Assembly: GCA_963855995.1 (NCBI GenBank)
Contig: OY979716.1
Span: forward strand, 33,487,094-33,551,093
Length of the DNA stretch: 64,000 nucleotides
Source: Muricea muricata
Taxonomy: Eukaryota > Cnidaria > Anthozoa > Malacalcyonacea > Plexauridae
Direction: 5' to 3'
This document shows positions 10,690 to 25,743 of the stretch, piece after piece. The position numbers and the translations under genes are program-made. Position 1 is the stretch's first letter. Each line of letters opens with the position of its first letter. The notes under the pieces were generated by a model. That model made no database searches. It saw only the letters and a program-made list of their open reading frames with translations, and was not told the DNA's origin.

Positions 10690-11300
10690 GTGCTTCTTTT
10701 AGCTATAACCTATATCAGTTTTTTTTAGCTTTATGCACTTCGCATATTTTACGTGCAATGTTTTTTATGACGATTGTTCCCCGTTCTTTCATATAATATC
10801 TATATGTAGCTAGTTTATAATACATGTTGTTATAAAACGACTTATAGTACATAAACACTTGACATTGTCTTCGACTGTTGAATGCCGTTATTGATTAGAT
10901 ACTGTCATAAAGTCATCTCGCGTTAATTTATCACAGTCCAGTATATATAATAAACACCCATGATGTTATTTGTTTATTTTACAAGTATTGAGATATCATT
11001 CGAAATACATCACATATTGTAAAATTCATGAATGATTAATAAGCTAACTACCCAATAAATGAACCATATTTATGTCACATGATATCTTTTTAAGCCCCAA
11101 TACAGGTCAGGTGTTCAATGTAATTACCCACTGCAAGAGCAATTTGAAAAGCAATTTTATTCTCACAACACAACGAAACAATTTTAGAATTTTAACGCGA
11201 GGAAAATATGAAATTAACAAGTATTTTAAGAATACTTTTACAAAAGCTATTAAGTATTTATAAAAACGTTTAAAACTCAAGTCCACTGTCCTCTAAAGGT
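10690..11300. other. AT-rich interval, nothing recognised
   Basis: About 610 bp between the Kolobok-type element and the next repeat. Short frames only, no motif, no clear repeat. Confidence 0.5.
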
Positions 11301-11359
11301 CTAAGTCAACAAAACCGGCGGCGTCTACAAATCTCAAAGCCATTTTGGTCATTCGCACC

Positions 11360-11525
11360 GGACGTGAAAATGAAGTATATTCCCGTACGATCACTTCTCA
11401 CTAGTGAAAAAATATCGTTCGTCCAATCAAACGCCACGAACGATGATTTCTCACTGTAAAATTTCATCGTTCGCGTTGCTGATTGGCTGTTGCTAACTTT
11501 GGAACGATTATTACGCATCGCCATT
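11360..11525. repeat. Dispersed repeat, CGTTC-rich family, copy 1
   Basis: Contains repeated inverted pieces AACGATAAAATTT / AAATTTCATCGTT and CGTTCGTCCAATCAAACG. The same family occurs in inverse orientation at about 38698-38850. The minus-strand frame through it (to 11587) is not convincing as a gene. Confidence 0.6.
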
Positions 11526-11789
11526 TCGATGAATAAATCAGCATATTTTGTATGTAATATTTGTCGTGTTGACCGTTGCACTTCCACACTTTTATAATAT
11601 TGTAAACGTATAGTGTCTTTGTGCCACCAGTATAGCTATATAATATAAATATGTCAGGTTATATGATATGACCAAACTATTATTACATTCTAAACATTGC
11701 ACACAATCATTGGAGTCGATAACAGCAGATAATAACTTCTTGTGTTTTGATTGATAGCAATTTTTTTGTTAACACTATACTTTGCGTAA

Positions 11790-12500
11790 TAACGAAGAAG
11801 AGGAAAATTCGAGTAGGGGTAGAGCAGCTGGAAGAGGAAGGGAATGTGGATGAGGAAACGGACAGGGAGGACAAAAAGGTGCTGGACAAGCTCCAGATTG
11901 GTGCGAATGCAGAAACTGTGTTGTTATGCCAACACAGGAAGAGAACAAGTGTTGCACAAGCACAGTGCGGCCTTGCATTTCAACACCACTTTGTCACAAC
12001 TTGTCCTCGATCCAAATGTGCTTGATCTTGCAATGCGCTTTAGAAAAGATCCTCTCGTGTTAGACAATATTAGGAGCAATGAAAACTTTAAACATGCTTC
12101 TTATAGACAGTATGTCTTGTGGCAACATGGTCGATTGGGAAGAGGCAATAGAAGAGTTGTCCTAGTTGCTGTGTGGCAGCAATACGTGCTCGCTATCCTT
12201 CACCTAATGGCATCGATACTCAGTGGCGGATCCAGAGTAAGTCAAAATAAATTAGAGCAGCTCAATTTTAAATTCAAAATAACTTTATAACAATGTCATA
12301 GGTTATGAATTTGAAAAGAATAAAATCTAATCAATGAAGTTGCTTCAAAGGTATTTTAAAATGTAAATATATCCTAGAATGAGCTGTGGTAATTTATCTT
12401 GACTTATGCACTAAGATCCGCCACTGACGATACTGAGTACAGGCCGGCAAGATTGTACACATGTGCACTAGGTACAGACTGTACAAATCGTTACAGTGTT
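11790..12500 (+). pseudogene. Second P2X7-ballast-like gene remnant
   Basis: From 11899 one frame reads WCECRNCVVMPTQEENKCC, the first cysteine block of the P2X7 ballast domain, preceded by Gly/Gln-rich sequence. The next segment, in another frame, gives LDPNVLDLAMRFRKDPLVLD, then FKHASYRQYVLWQHGRLGRG NRRV in an unbroken run. A third frame gives SCPSCCVAAIRARYPSPNGI. After a 206-bp hAT-type MITE (12221-12426) the flank resumes with DTEYRPARL. At least two frameshifts, so a pseudogene. No CXC block is visible upstream. It is outside the Kolobok borders and on the opposite strand to the copy at 5056-10546, so it is an independent copy. Confidence 0.7.
12221..12426. mobile_element. hAT-type MITE in the P2X7-like remnant
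   Basis: Ends CAGTGGCGGATC...GATCCGCCACTG. Flanked by 8-bp near-duplications TCGATACT (12213-12220) and ACGATACT (12427-12434). The 8-bp TSD and CAGnGGCGGATC ends are typical for hAT MITEs. 206 bp, non-coding. Confidence 0.85.
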
Positions 12501-12513
12501 GCACATTTATTTT

Positions 12514-13508
12514 ATATCTCTTTGTCTACCTTGAATAAATTAGCATATTTTAAGGAAGCTATTTAGAATGCTGTAACATTTCCGAATCTTTATCAATTAT
12601 CACCGTTCATGGCTTGTTTTTAAGAGGAGAATATAGTCTTTATTTTGAAATATTATTTTGTATCATACATGCCGTTAAACAATAATTATGTTAACTTATT
12701 CATCAGGAAATCAACTCGTCAAGTTGCAAATTTTTAATGTACAGCTACATAGCATGATTTAAAACAAATTTATTATCAAACAATATATAAGGAATTTGTT
12801 GCTAGATATTCAGAGGTCGACCATAAAAAATTTCAAGAAAAAACTATGAATATTTTGCAAATCACAGCCGTTTATGCATGTTACATAATTATGTAATATG
12901 ATTAATTATGTAACATGATACCAAAATATTACAAATAAGAATTTGGCTTCAAAATAAAATAGTAGCTATACCAAATTCTAAAAATCTTTTTATCTAATGC
13001 CACTTATGTATATAAAACAGAAGATTAAACTCTAACTTAACTTTTGAAATAAATATAACATTATTTATGTCAAAATATTATTTATGCCTCGTCTCTCCTT
13101 CCCTCGTCATCTTCCTTATTTTCGTTGAGTAATTAGTGATCCAGTTTGCTTTCTTCCCCACTGGACATATCCTGATTGTCACTATCAACATCACTTTCAT
13201 TTTCAGCAACCAGCTTATCCCTGGCAAACATTTCCACAACTTCTTCAGCTGTAAACGTTTGATGCAAATTGTCGCAAGTAGACGCCATTTTGCATGTAAA
13301 AAGATCAGCTGCCGAGCTATCGTCTTGGTCTACTGAGTTTGTTGCCAAGCAACAAATGCGATGATGATATATGAGAACATAGGGATCCCTGGAAGCACTA
13401 TAGTAGAAATTTTGGTTCATCAAATGTTAGCATGTCGCCATAGCAAATGCAAATAAGTATGGTTCGAATTCGAACCATATTTATATAGGAAGGTAGACAA
13501 AGAGATAT
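12514..13508. mobile_element. Inverted-repeat-bounded element of about 1 kb with an acidic N-terminal ORF
   Basis: ATATCTCTTTGTCTACCTT at 12514-12532 is repeated inverted at 13490-13508. Between them is mostly AT-rich non-coding sequence plus the minus-strand frame at 13133-13423. A 22-bp palindrome around 13459-13480 (ATGGTTCGAATTCGAACCAT) lies just inside the right end. No clear TSD, so superfamily open. Confidence 0.45.
13133..13423 (-). CDS. Short hypothetical protein, acidic, resembles a transposase N-terminus
   Basis: 96-codon frame; the likely start is MASTCDNLHQTFTAEEVVEM rather than the first Met. The tail ...ENESDVDSDNQDMSSGEESK is acidic. The pattern TAEEVVEMF followed by an acidic Ser/Asp-rich stretch is seen at the start of piggyBac-derived proteins, but no catalytic part follows. 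It ends LDH then a stop. The assignment is weak; it may be the leftover 5' exon of the transposon in which it lies. Confidence 0.35.
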   Translation of the reverse strand: MMNQNFYYSASRDPYVLIYHHRICCLATNSVDQDDSSAADLFTCKMASTCDNLHQTFTAEEVVEMFARDKLVAENESDVDSDNQDMSSGEESKLDH

Positions 13509-14400
13509 TTACTAATACTGTAAATATTATCATTGTATTACCTTCCAGATTTTTTTTTGTTTTGAGCGTAAATTATTACAGCCAAAGCCAGTGTTCTGTT
13601 GCAAGCATCATTGCAATATTGCACTGCAATGATAAGATTGCTATTTTCAACAGTTGAATAATGCAGATTTTTAAACGAAGCCTCTATCAGCTTTAGTGTT
13701 CATCAAACAAAAAGCCAGCTAGTCAATGCAACCTCATAACCGGACTATGGTATATTTATTTGGCAAATTAGCATTTGAATGCTGCCAAATTTACACAATT
13801 TTCAGTTTGGTGAATTTAAAATTGATTCAGAAATTCTGGTCTTTTGACGATGTGGGGTTGATTTACCGGACAATGGCCACATTGTTTCTGTTTGAGTCTC
13901 TGCATTACTAAAAACATCACAACAGAAGGTGCAGAAGATAGGAAAGTATACAAAGCAGAAAATAATAAAAAAAGTGAATTACAAAACAATATGAATATTA
14001 TGCGCAGCATTATGTATTTTGAGAACACAATTGTCAAGGAGAAACTCGGCGACATCCTTGTCTGTTTAGACGGCGTGTTCATCTTTAAACGCTCTTCACC
14101 TTTCAAAAGCTTTAAATAAAAACTCCGGGAAGCATTCCGCTTCTTATCATACCCTTTTCTCACCTCAGACCCGCCAGAACGGCTCGCATTTGGATTCGCT
14201 TTGGAACTCCACGCTCTAGAATCAGCCATCACTCCCAATCCAACAGGCGACATGCAGCAAGTGATGCATATATTACGCCATCGGACTAAGAACGAGAATA
14301 TTACTCACGGAGTAGCCCACTCAAAACAAAAATCATTCACAAGCGCAGAACGCACTTTAACCCGTTTTTAATAGTTTGGGAGAAACTCACTTGACTGTAT
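13509..14400. other. Interval without a recognised gene
   Basis: A minus-strand frame (14253-13816) begins with a compositionally plausible peptide, MADSRAWSSKANPNASRSGG then KKRNASRSFYLKLLK, but continues into a hydrophobic low-complexity stretch. Possibly a single exon. No homology recognised. Confidence 0.3.
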
Positions 14401-14401
14401 T

Positions 14402-14650
14402 GACCCCATTACAAATTTTATATTCTAGTCTTTTTATGGTTGGGAAAAGATCCACTTCATTGTGGAGACTCCATTATAATGTCCTATTTTCTTAATAGTT
14501 GATGTGGTACCCATATAAATGAGGCGACCCCATTTTAAATTTCATACTCTAGTCCCTTCACAATTGGGGAGATATGAACTTAGTTATTGTGACTCCATTG
14601 TAATGTCCTATTTTCTTCAATAGCTGGGGAGATATCCGCATAGTTGTGGT
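14402..14650 (+). repeat. Tandem duplication, 124-bp unit, two diverged copies
   Basis: Copies start GACCCCATT at 14402 and 14526 and share ACTCCATTRTAATGTCCTAT. Each unit also shows an internal half-repeat (CCCATT / CTCCATT). Confidence 0.75.
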
Positions 14651-14830
14651 AACCCATTGTATTTGTATGGTGAAGAAGAGCAAAAGCTTTAGACAAGTGT
14701 GGAAAATATAAAAAATATCGTAAAACAAACTAAATAAGCGTTGGCAGGCCTTGACAGTCCTTGTCTTTGATTCAAGCTATAGTAGGCATGCAGACGTTAC
14801 AGAATACATGCAGACGAATACATATAGGAT

Positions 14831-14944
14831 ATTTCACGGTGGCGAGGAAATATGGATTTTATGTTCGAGTGGCAATAACGATATATCGAGATATCGTTGT
14901 TGCCACGAGAACATAAAATCCATATTTCCTCGCCACCGTGAAAT
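14831..14944. repeat. Near-perfect 114-bp palindrome
   Basis: Arms ATTTCACGGTGGCGAGGAAA... and ...TTTCCTCGCCACCGTGAAAT, about 53 bp each, with a few-base centre (ATCGAG) and one or two mismatches. It would form a long hairpin. Non-coding. Confidence 0.9.
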
Positions 14945-15577
14945 GCTCTGTTTATTATATGGACTTATTTATAGTGACACAATAATACACAATGACGATA
15001 AAACTTGAAGTTTTAATGAGTGAAAAACAGTTTTCTGACCAAAACGGCAGACGCTGAAACCAGGTACAAAACACAACATACCTCACACCATGTAAGAAAG
15101 ACTTTAAAATGTTTACTGGTATCGACTTGTTTTGTCTTTTTGTTCAACTCTACAAACCTTGAATTGGCGGCCATTTTGAAAACAACAGCAATAAAAAAGG
15201 CGGGAAATGTTATGTCACCCCTAGGCGTGACAAACGGAAAATACGCCACTCAAGTCACGGATGTAGTGACGTATGAGTATTACGAGTTTTAGTTCTCAAT
15301 AAAATACCCTTGTCCATATAATAAATTACCATACTACACATTTTCATATTTTTTCTAGTGCTTTCTTTTGGGATTGTCGATGTAAATGCTACAGTAATAA
15401 CACTCATTGTCACCATTACCATTAGGGCTTAGAGAGCAATACATGACAATTTATATACTGCATTCATCGTGATATTTTTTGCGTTAGTAGAATTTGCTAA
15501 TGTTTTTAATAGAGGCACTCTTGTACTTGATTAGTGCATAAATACATGCATTTATATAAACGACCCTTACAAATCTG
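14945..15577. other. Interval without a recognised gene
   Basis: Contains a 90-codon frame at 15020-15292 without start context, motif or splice support. Otherwise AT-rich. Confidence 0.4.
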
Positions 15578-15797
15578 GGGCCGGTTGCTCGTACGTCGTT
15601 TAGTTTAAACGGTGTTTAACCGCTATACAGCGTATAAATTCTTTATGCGGTGGATAGTTAAACGACCGATAAAATTGTGTTGCATAAAGGCCGTTTAGCG
15701 GTGCGTTTAACTATCCGACAGATAAAGTTACTCAAGCCGGACTAAACCGGTTTTTTCCCGCCAAATATTAAAATATTCAGGCACGGTTAAGGTCAAA

Positions 15798-16655
15798 ATG
15801 GCAGGAAAAAGACCAAGAAAAGCAAACATTTTTCCGGCTGAATGCCAGCTTATTTTACAATGGGCCGAAGATAACAATTTAAACGAACAATTTAACGAAC
15901 AAGCGAAAAAAAGGAGTTTGGCACCGCGTTAATAGTTTGGGAGTTTCGAATAGGAGTGTTAAAGAAGTAAAGGAGAAATGGCGTGCGATGCGTGGAGTGG
16001 CACGAAGAGAAGTGGCTAATGAGAAAAGGTCACTTGGCCAAACTGGCGGAAGAAAAGCGCCACCACCACCAAATGAAACATCCCATAGAATGATTCAATT
16101 AATTGGGGATGAACCTGGTTTCACAGGTATTGACGGTGGTATAGAGTCAGGTGAGATTTGTAATGTCCACGCATATGCAAACCCGGGATTGCAACGGATT
16201 CTCTTATATTGTAAAACCGATCTCAGTATATGCTCGAACAAGTACACAAGGAGAAGTACAATATTTAATCATGCATGCACTACTTATACCCTATCCTAAT
16301 TATATATACATGAACGCATCCCTTCTTTTCTTCCAAAACATGTAACACAATACTAATTAAATCATGCACAGTTCGTTATTTCCTATTATTGTTAATAATC
16401 TACTGTTATATATAATATTTCTCGAATTAATAACATTGAGAGTTTGCTCGCTAAATTTCAAAGTCAAGCCGATGAAATGCAGAAACAAATAGTTAATATT
16501 AAAGCCGAAGTTAGGGAGCCGGTATCAAAATATGCGAAGGAAATTTGTAAACAAAATGAATCTAAGAACTACTTTGGCTCTACTTGCAACGATTTATCAG
16601 CTGGCTTAGAGGAAATCAGATTTAATATAATGAGTGTTGAGTCGAAGCAGATGGG
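15798..16655 (+). pseudogene. Myb/SANT-like DNA-binding protein (Harbinger-type or MSANTD-like), truncated
   Basis: From ATG 15798: MAGKRPRKANIFPAECQLIL, QWAEDN, then a frame change near 15910, then KKGVWHRVN, VSNRSVKEVKEKWRAMRGVA, KAPPPPNETSHRMIQLIGDE, GFTGIDGGIESG. This is the trihelix/Myb-SANT domain plus linker of MSANTD proteins and of the accessory Myb protein of PIF/Harbinger transposons. Exon 1 ends at donor 16151. Exon 2 from about 16441 encodes a coiled-coil-like tail (SLLAKFQSQADEMQKQIVNI, VREPVSKYAKEICKQNES). A LINE fragment fuses at about 16655. Upstream, 15578-15760 begins GGGGCCGGTTGCTCGTACG and holds repeated GTTTAAACG-like motifs, as a Harbinger terminus might; no right terminus was found. 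Confidence 0.6.
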
Positions 16656-18056
16656 AGCCCTTTAAAGCCCATGGTCCTGATAGCATCCCTTGCCGCATCC
16701 TTAAGGAGTTTGCCGACGAATTGGCTGATGCAGTTGTCTTCAATGTGTCACTCACATCTGGTATTGTCTCTGCGATATGGAAGGATTCAGATATTATACC
16801 GATTTCAAAATCACAACCACCTAAGAATGACACTAGACCAATTTCCCTGACATCTTGCCTGTCTGAGGTGCTTGAAGACTGCGTGGTTAGATGAATGATA
16901 AATGATATTGAAAGTAAGGTTGATCCTAAGCAGTTTGGATGCCTGAAAGGAACGTCAACTACACACTGCCTGTTGGACATGATCCACATTTGGTGGTGTA
17001 ACTTAGAGTCTCCCGACATCTTAGACTTTGTTTTCTTGACTTTACTAAGGCGTTTGACCGTATAGGGCATAATTTATTAACTGTTGGACCTAGGTGTTAG
17101 ACCCTCTTTGATACCCTAGATTATTAATTTCCTCACTAACCGCTGACATCGTGTTAAACTTAGAGGAAATTTTTCAGATTGGTTGCCAATGAATACAGGC
17201 GGTCCCCAGGGAACTAAGCTTGGACCAATTTTGTTCTTGGTTATGATAAATGACCTCAATGTTAAGCACGCACTCAACAGACATTTGGAAATTTGTGGAC
17301 GATGTATCAACTTCTGAAAATATTTTGAAAAACAGCGAATCAGAGATTCAATCCAGCTTGAACGTAATCAATTCTTGGGCGACGTGTAATTTTATGAAAC
17401 TCAATCCTAAAAAGTGTAAGGAACTACCTGTTTGTTTCCTTAGAGAAACACCTGACTGTGTATTATCACCGTTTTTAATTGATGGTCATGCGCTTGCAGT
17501 TGTGCGGTCCTATAAAGTGCTGGGTTTGGTTATCCAAAATGATTTTAAATGGAATAACACACAGAATCAGTCGTATCTAAGGCTTCTAAGCGTTTCTATA
17601 TATTATCCGCATCTTACGGCGTGGTGGCGTCCCTATGGAAGACTTGTTGAGTATATACATTGCCTTAGCACGATCAGTTTTGGAGTATTGCTGCGTTGTA
17701 TGGTACCATGCTTTACCATCGCATCTTTCCAATGATTAAAGCGAGTTCAAAAACGGGCGCTGAGGATTATTTTACGAGATTTCTCTTATGAGGAGGCCTT
17801 AGTACATCTTGGTGTCTTAGATTGTACGAAAGGCGAGAACGACTTTGTCTGAATACCTTGAAGCGTATTGAAAAAGGAGGACCTTTGTCAAAATATGTTT
17901 CAATGACTAGGGGCAATACAAATGACTACGATCTTAGAAACTCGGATACATTAACAACAATAAAATTTCGAACTGGAAGATATCGTCGCAGTTTCTTTCC
18001 TAGTATTCTAGCTATTTTCAATACCAATAAATTAAAAAGAACTCTTAATTAAGCAC
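16655..18056 (+). pseudogene. Non-LTR retrotransposon reverse transcriptase, 5'-truncated and frameshifted
   Basis: Successive frames give HGPDSIPCRILKEFADELAD, DTRPISLTSCLSEVLEDCVV, KQFGCLKGTS, DIWKFVDDVSTSEN (the FxDD active site), NSWATCNFMKLNPKKCKELP, YKVLGLVIQND and a C-terminal RRERLCLNTLKRIEKGGPLS with YDLRNSD. That is the fingers-palm-thumb order of a CR1/Rex-like jockey-superfamily LINE. The endonuclease part is absent. There are at least six frame breaks or stops. 18057-18270 is its likely 3' UTR with TAATAATGAAAAC repeats before a (TA)n array. Confidence 0.8.
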
Positions 18057-18269
18057 AATATTAATAGCGTAATAGTTTTTAATCATAGTATTTCATAGTC
18101 TTCATATATGTACAATTATTGTATCTATTTTAAAGCTTTTGTAAACGCACCGTAATTCAACTTTTTGCGAAGGTGTGTATTTTATACCATTCATAGTAAT
18201 AATAATGAAAACCTTATTGAAATATACATTTTACCTATAATAATAATAATGAAAACTTTATTAACTTTT

Positions 18270-18520
<251 letters not shown>

Positions 18521-18552
18521 GATATGTTTTTGACTTGGCTTTTGAGTATTGT

Positions 18553-22229
<3,677 letters not shown>

Positions 22230-22993
22230 TTACGGCATATTGAACCAAACCGTATGTCGTAGGGAGCATGTAAAACATGGCATTTGCTTCCCATTTGTTT
22301 TTTTATCATCCATTTCGGCAATTACTTGGTTGACCAAAACAAGCATGTCTGTCAAATGCTTGGTTTTTGCATACTTGATGAAAATCTTTGTGAGCACAGT
22401 GGTGAACCACGATCCTTCTGCTGGGTGTATATTCGATACGTGCCCATCCCAACTTGAACGGGAGATTATTGTGTCAGCGTAGGAAGGAATCAAAACACTC
22501 GAATTGGAATCATCTGTGAAGTTCTTATGCTTGTATACAGCATTATCATATTGCCCTTTGTTTACCTTTTCTCCTCTACAGCTGTCAAAGAAAAACAGTT
22601 TTGGTTTGCCAACCAAGCTTAGATTATCCACTATCGGCTCAACAATTTCGTCCATGCTAACAGAGATGTCATCGGTTCCTAAAATTCCTTTTTCGTTTCC
22701 ATGGCTAGATATAAAACAAATAAAGGCATCAGCGAACTCCTTGTCACGAAAGTCTGTCAAACGTTTGCGTATCGCGTCAGCTTTCAGGTTTTTTTCATTG
22801 TGGATTTCAAAGCCAGCTTTTTCACAAAATTCTTGCAGATATTGATTGTCCACAATCGTACCTCGAAGTATTCCACTATTGGCGAATTTGTCATTGGTGA
22901 TAATCAATGCAAATGCTTTTTTGATATCGTAACGAGCCATCGCTTTTAAACTCTCCAGTTTCTTGTCCAAATTTTTAATTGAAAATGTCCCTT
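22230..22993 (-). CDS. Caspase (p20 and p10 domains), C-terminal exon(s)
   Basis: Uninterrupted frame of about 246 residues. The p20 part holds RGTIVDNQYLQEFCEKAGFE, FICFISSHGNEKG (catalytic His about 90) and KLFFFDSCRGEKV (catalytic Cys about 131; the usual QACRG is DSCRG). The linker FTDDSNSS has Asp residues suitable for processing. The p10 part holds YADTIISRSSWDGH and AEGSWFTTVLTKIF (GSW substrate-binding motif), ending MPCFTCSLRHTVWFNMP. Role: cysteine protease cutting after Asp, in cell death or inflammation-like signalling. The first residues read through a possible acceptor at about 22993 (TTTTGAAG), so an upstream exon is likely. The first ATG inside gives MARYDIKKAF. No CARD or DED is seen upstream in the window. 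A GTAAGT overlaps the stop, so an alternative spliced end is possible. It is the only intact host-type gene here. Confidence 0.88.
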
Positions 22994-23433
22994 CAAAATA
23001 ACAAATTAATTGTTAAATGGCATCAAGTTTACAAACATAAACGATGTGCACCTTAGCTAAATGATCGATTGAGCGCTGCAGCAAATTTTTAGTACTCTCA
23101 AAAACGCATGTTCGATTCAAACTACGAATATCTTAAAGGAGTATTTTTTTACGGAGGGGAGCAGTATTTCGGCTTAACACGATTGACGTTTTTGGGAGAA
23201 ATGCCACATGTTTATGTGCATTGCCATATACATTGCCTTCACAACGGTAACACCAGCGACTTGGATAATTACCATTTTCTTGGACTGAATCTGAAAAAAC
23301 GTAATGTTTTCTAAAAATTGTTCGACGTCGTACTCCTATAAATCTATTTTATATTCAATGTCGGTCGCTATACCTACACTATGAGCAATTTACAATTTAA
23401 ATATTTTGTGTGATAGAATCTATTCCTTTCACA

Positions 23434-23497
<64 letters not shown>

Positions 23498-24400
23498 CAC
23501 ACCGTATATCCAGGTTATATATTTTCAGCTCTGTGGAGATAGTGACATTAAGAGATTTACTGACTGCTTTACCCACGTAGCAAAAGCATATATAGGTTCA
23601 ATTCCTGCCGGAGAACCAATAGTTGGTGATAAATTTTTCTAAACTGTTACCGCCTTTTCGACTCGAATTTCGACGTGTGCATGATTTTTACTCGAATTAA
23701 TCGATATTGCGCTACAGTTTGACCTTTTATAAAGATCTGGATAAATCCTTGCATCGTCGATGCAATTTTCCATCTTGTAAACCGCCAGGGTCATCAGTTA
23801 CAGTCGGGGTCATCAGTTAAAAGAACATTGTGACATTTTTACCGTGCATCACATCCGGCTACTCTGAATACGATGCCCGTGCGTTTCCTAAAATATCGCT
23901 TTACTTAAACTGGAAACGGGGCATAGGTGATTTTTGAGGAATGAAGTTAGCCTACCAACAAATAACAACCTTAAACCTTGGCTTAGGATGCGATGATACT
24001 GCAAGCTATTAAAATATCGGAAAAACTTGACATTATTACTTCGTGGTAAATTAATTCGTATGCACTTATCATTACTGAATCTCCGTCCAGTCACTAAACT
24101 CTAACTTGAATCTTGAAATTTTAGGGAAAAATGCACATGTAAATATGTTTCTGTTCCATGCCTTGCCTTCAAAATGGACATATGAGTGGTACATATCCAT
24201 CGTGATACACATTTATAGTTATAAACTTATTTAATTTATGGCTATTCACTTAAATGAGTGTGAAATAACAAAAGGCTTGTTAAAAAAAGTGGTACGTGGT
24301 GTTCGTTACGTTATTGCAAAAATCAACAATTGTGGATTTTTCTCCTACCTGAATCCTGTGCTGCCATAGTATTTTGATTTCTCTTGTGCTGGACCTCAAA
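22994..24400. other. Interval upstream of the caspase, no recognised gene
   Basis: Contains a (ACGC)n microsatellite at about 23431-23499. A possible small exon follows AG at about 23529, reading LCGDSDIKRFTDCFTHVAKA to GDKFF, not assignable. No prodomain exon for the caspase was recognised. 25-bp AT-rich stretches otherwise. Confidence 0.4.
23431..23499 (+). repeat. (ACGC)n microsatellite
   Basis: About 17 tetranucleotide units, CACGCACGC... Confidence 0.95.
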
Positions 24401-25185
24401 ATAAATAGATAGATAATATTATTTATTCAGGAGAAACCAACATCACATTATGTGTTTTTCAAAAGGTCCCTGAGAAAATATTGAAATACACATGTCTATA
24501 CTATAAAATGCGCATACAGGATATAGTTATTACGTATAAATACATAATAAGCAATGCAAAATGAACTAAGATTGTCTAAGCTAATTTTATATTAAAAGAA
24601 AGAGCGAGTTTCAAAATGAGTTTCATTAGATCATGGATACGGAGTTCTAAAAAGTATATTTCTAAACCTAGCTATTTCGGGAATCGATTTAACATTATGA
24701 TCCACAGCATTGTACTCTTTGCATACCTGATACAACAGCTTCTGCTTTCCCCAGTTGGTCTGTGGTTTGCCAAGATAGATATCGTCTCTACGTCTGGTGT
24801 TATAAAAATGATTAGTTTTAGGTAGATCAAAACTGAATTCTGTTAGGTTATTTTCCAGTTTGTAGATGGTTAACATTCGGTGTAAGTAGCGACGGTGCGT
24901 AAGTGGATGCCAGTTTAGTTTTGAGAGCGCTTCAGTTGAGGAAGAAAGGTAAGGAGCATCAAGAATAGTTTTCGCCGCTTTGTTCTGGGGAATTTGCAAT
25001 TGGTCAATAAGGGAAGTGTTGTTCTTGTCATTCCATACAATGTCTGCGTAGTCAAATAGCGGGAGTATGAGGGCATTGTAGATAGTAAGTCGAGGTTTTA
25101 ATGGGATGAACATTTTAACTCTTCTTAACAATCCAATTCGTTGGTTAATTTTACACAACATGTAAAAACAACACAACACACTTCA
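24400..25185 (-). pseudogene. LINE 3' fragment (RT thumb / C-terminal region)
   Basis: The minus-strand frame 25179-24631 reads INQRIGLLRRVKMFIPLKPR, LTIYNALILPLFDYADIVW, LQIPQNKAAKTILDAPYLSS, LNWHPLTHRRYLHRMLTIYK and YNTRRRDDIYLG. This is the conserved region after the RT palm in many CR1/jockey-type LINEs. Everything upstream is absent, as expected for a 5'-truncated insertion. The 3' UTR runs to about 24400. Direct repeats of about 50 bp containing CACTTCAAGAATGATACCTG follow at about 25175 and 25300. Confidence 0.75.
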
Positions 25186-25516
25186 AGAATGATACCTGGA
25201 ATAACGAATATTAAATATCATTGACGACTTTTAATATTATTATTATAATAACATTATTAACGATTATTAATATTATTAACGAATAACATGTAACACAACA
25301 CACTTCAAGAATGATACCTGGAATAACGAATATTGTAGATAACGTTAGCTAACTAATCATTAGGCAATTTTTTCTGATGAATGCACATCAGTGGTGTGAA
25401 ACTAGTTAGTAATAAAATGCCAAGTCAAAATTTTTGAGTTCTATTTTATAGCTATATCCTAATATGCTCTGGTCTTCCATTGAGCACTCTGCCATGTGTT
25501 GTTATATTTATATATA

Positions 25517-25517
<1 letters not shown>

Positions 25518-25614
<97 letters not shown>

Positions 25615-25640
25615 TGTATATATATATATATATATATATA
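25518..25640. repeat. (TA)n microsatellite beside the left Penelope-like element
   Basis: Two runs of TA broken by TACTGTATA at about 25610; ends directly in the pseudo-LTR at 25641. Confidence 0.95.
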
Positions 25641-25665
25641 ATTGTGCAAAATACCTCAAAAACTT

Positions 25666-25711
25666 ACCACTACAGTCTGTTTCATCCAAAGGGAATCTTC
25701 AGGTGGTAGAC
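25666..25711 (-). ncRNA. Hammerhead-like motif in the pseudo-LTR, left element downstream copy
   Basis: Same motif in the 3' pseudo-LTR of the left element, next to (TA)n. Confidence 0.4.
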
Positions 25712-25743
25712 AAATTTCGAAAATGTGCGAGCTTCTTTTATGC

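Noticed and set aside
15020..15292. 90-residue protein
   Set aside because: No start context, motif or splice support; composition of random AT-rich sequence.
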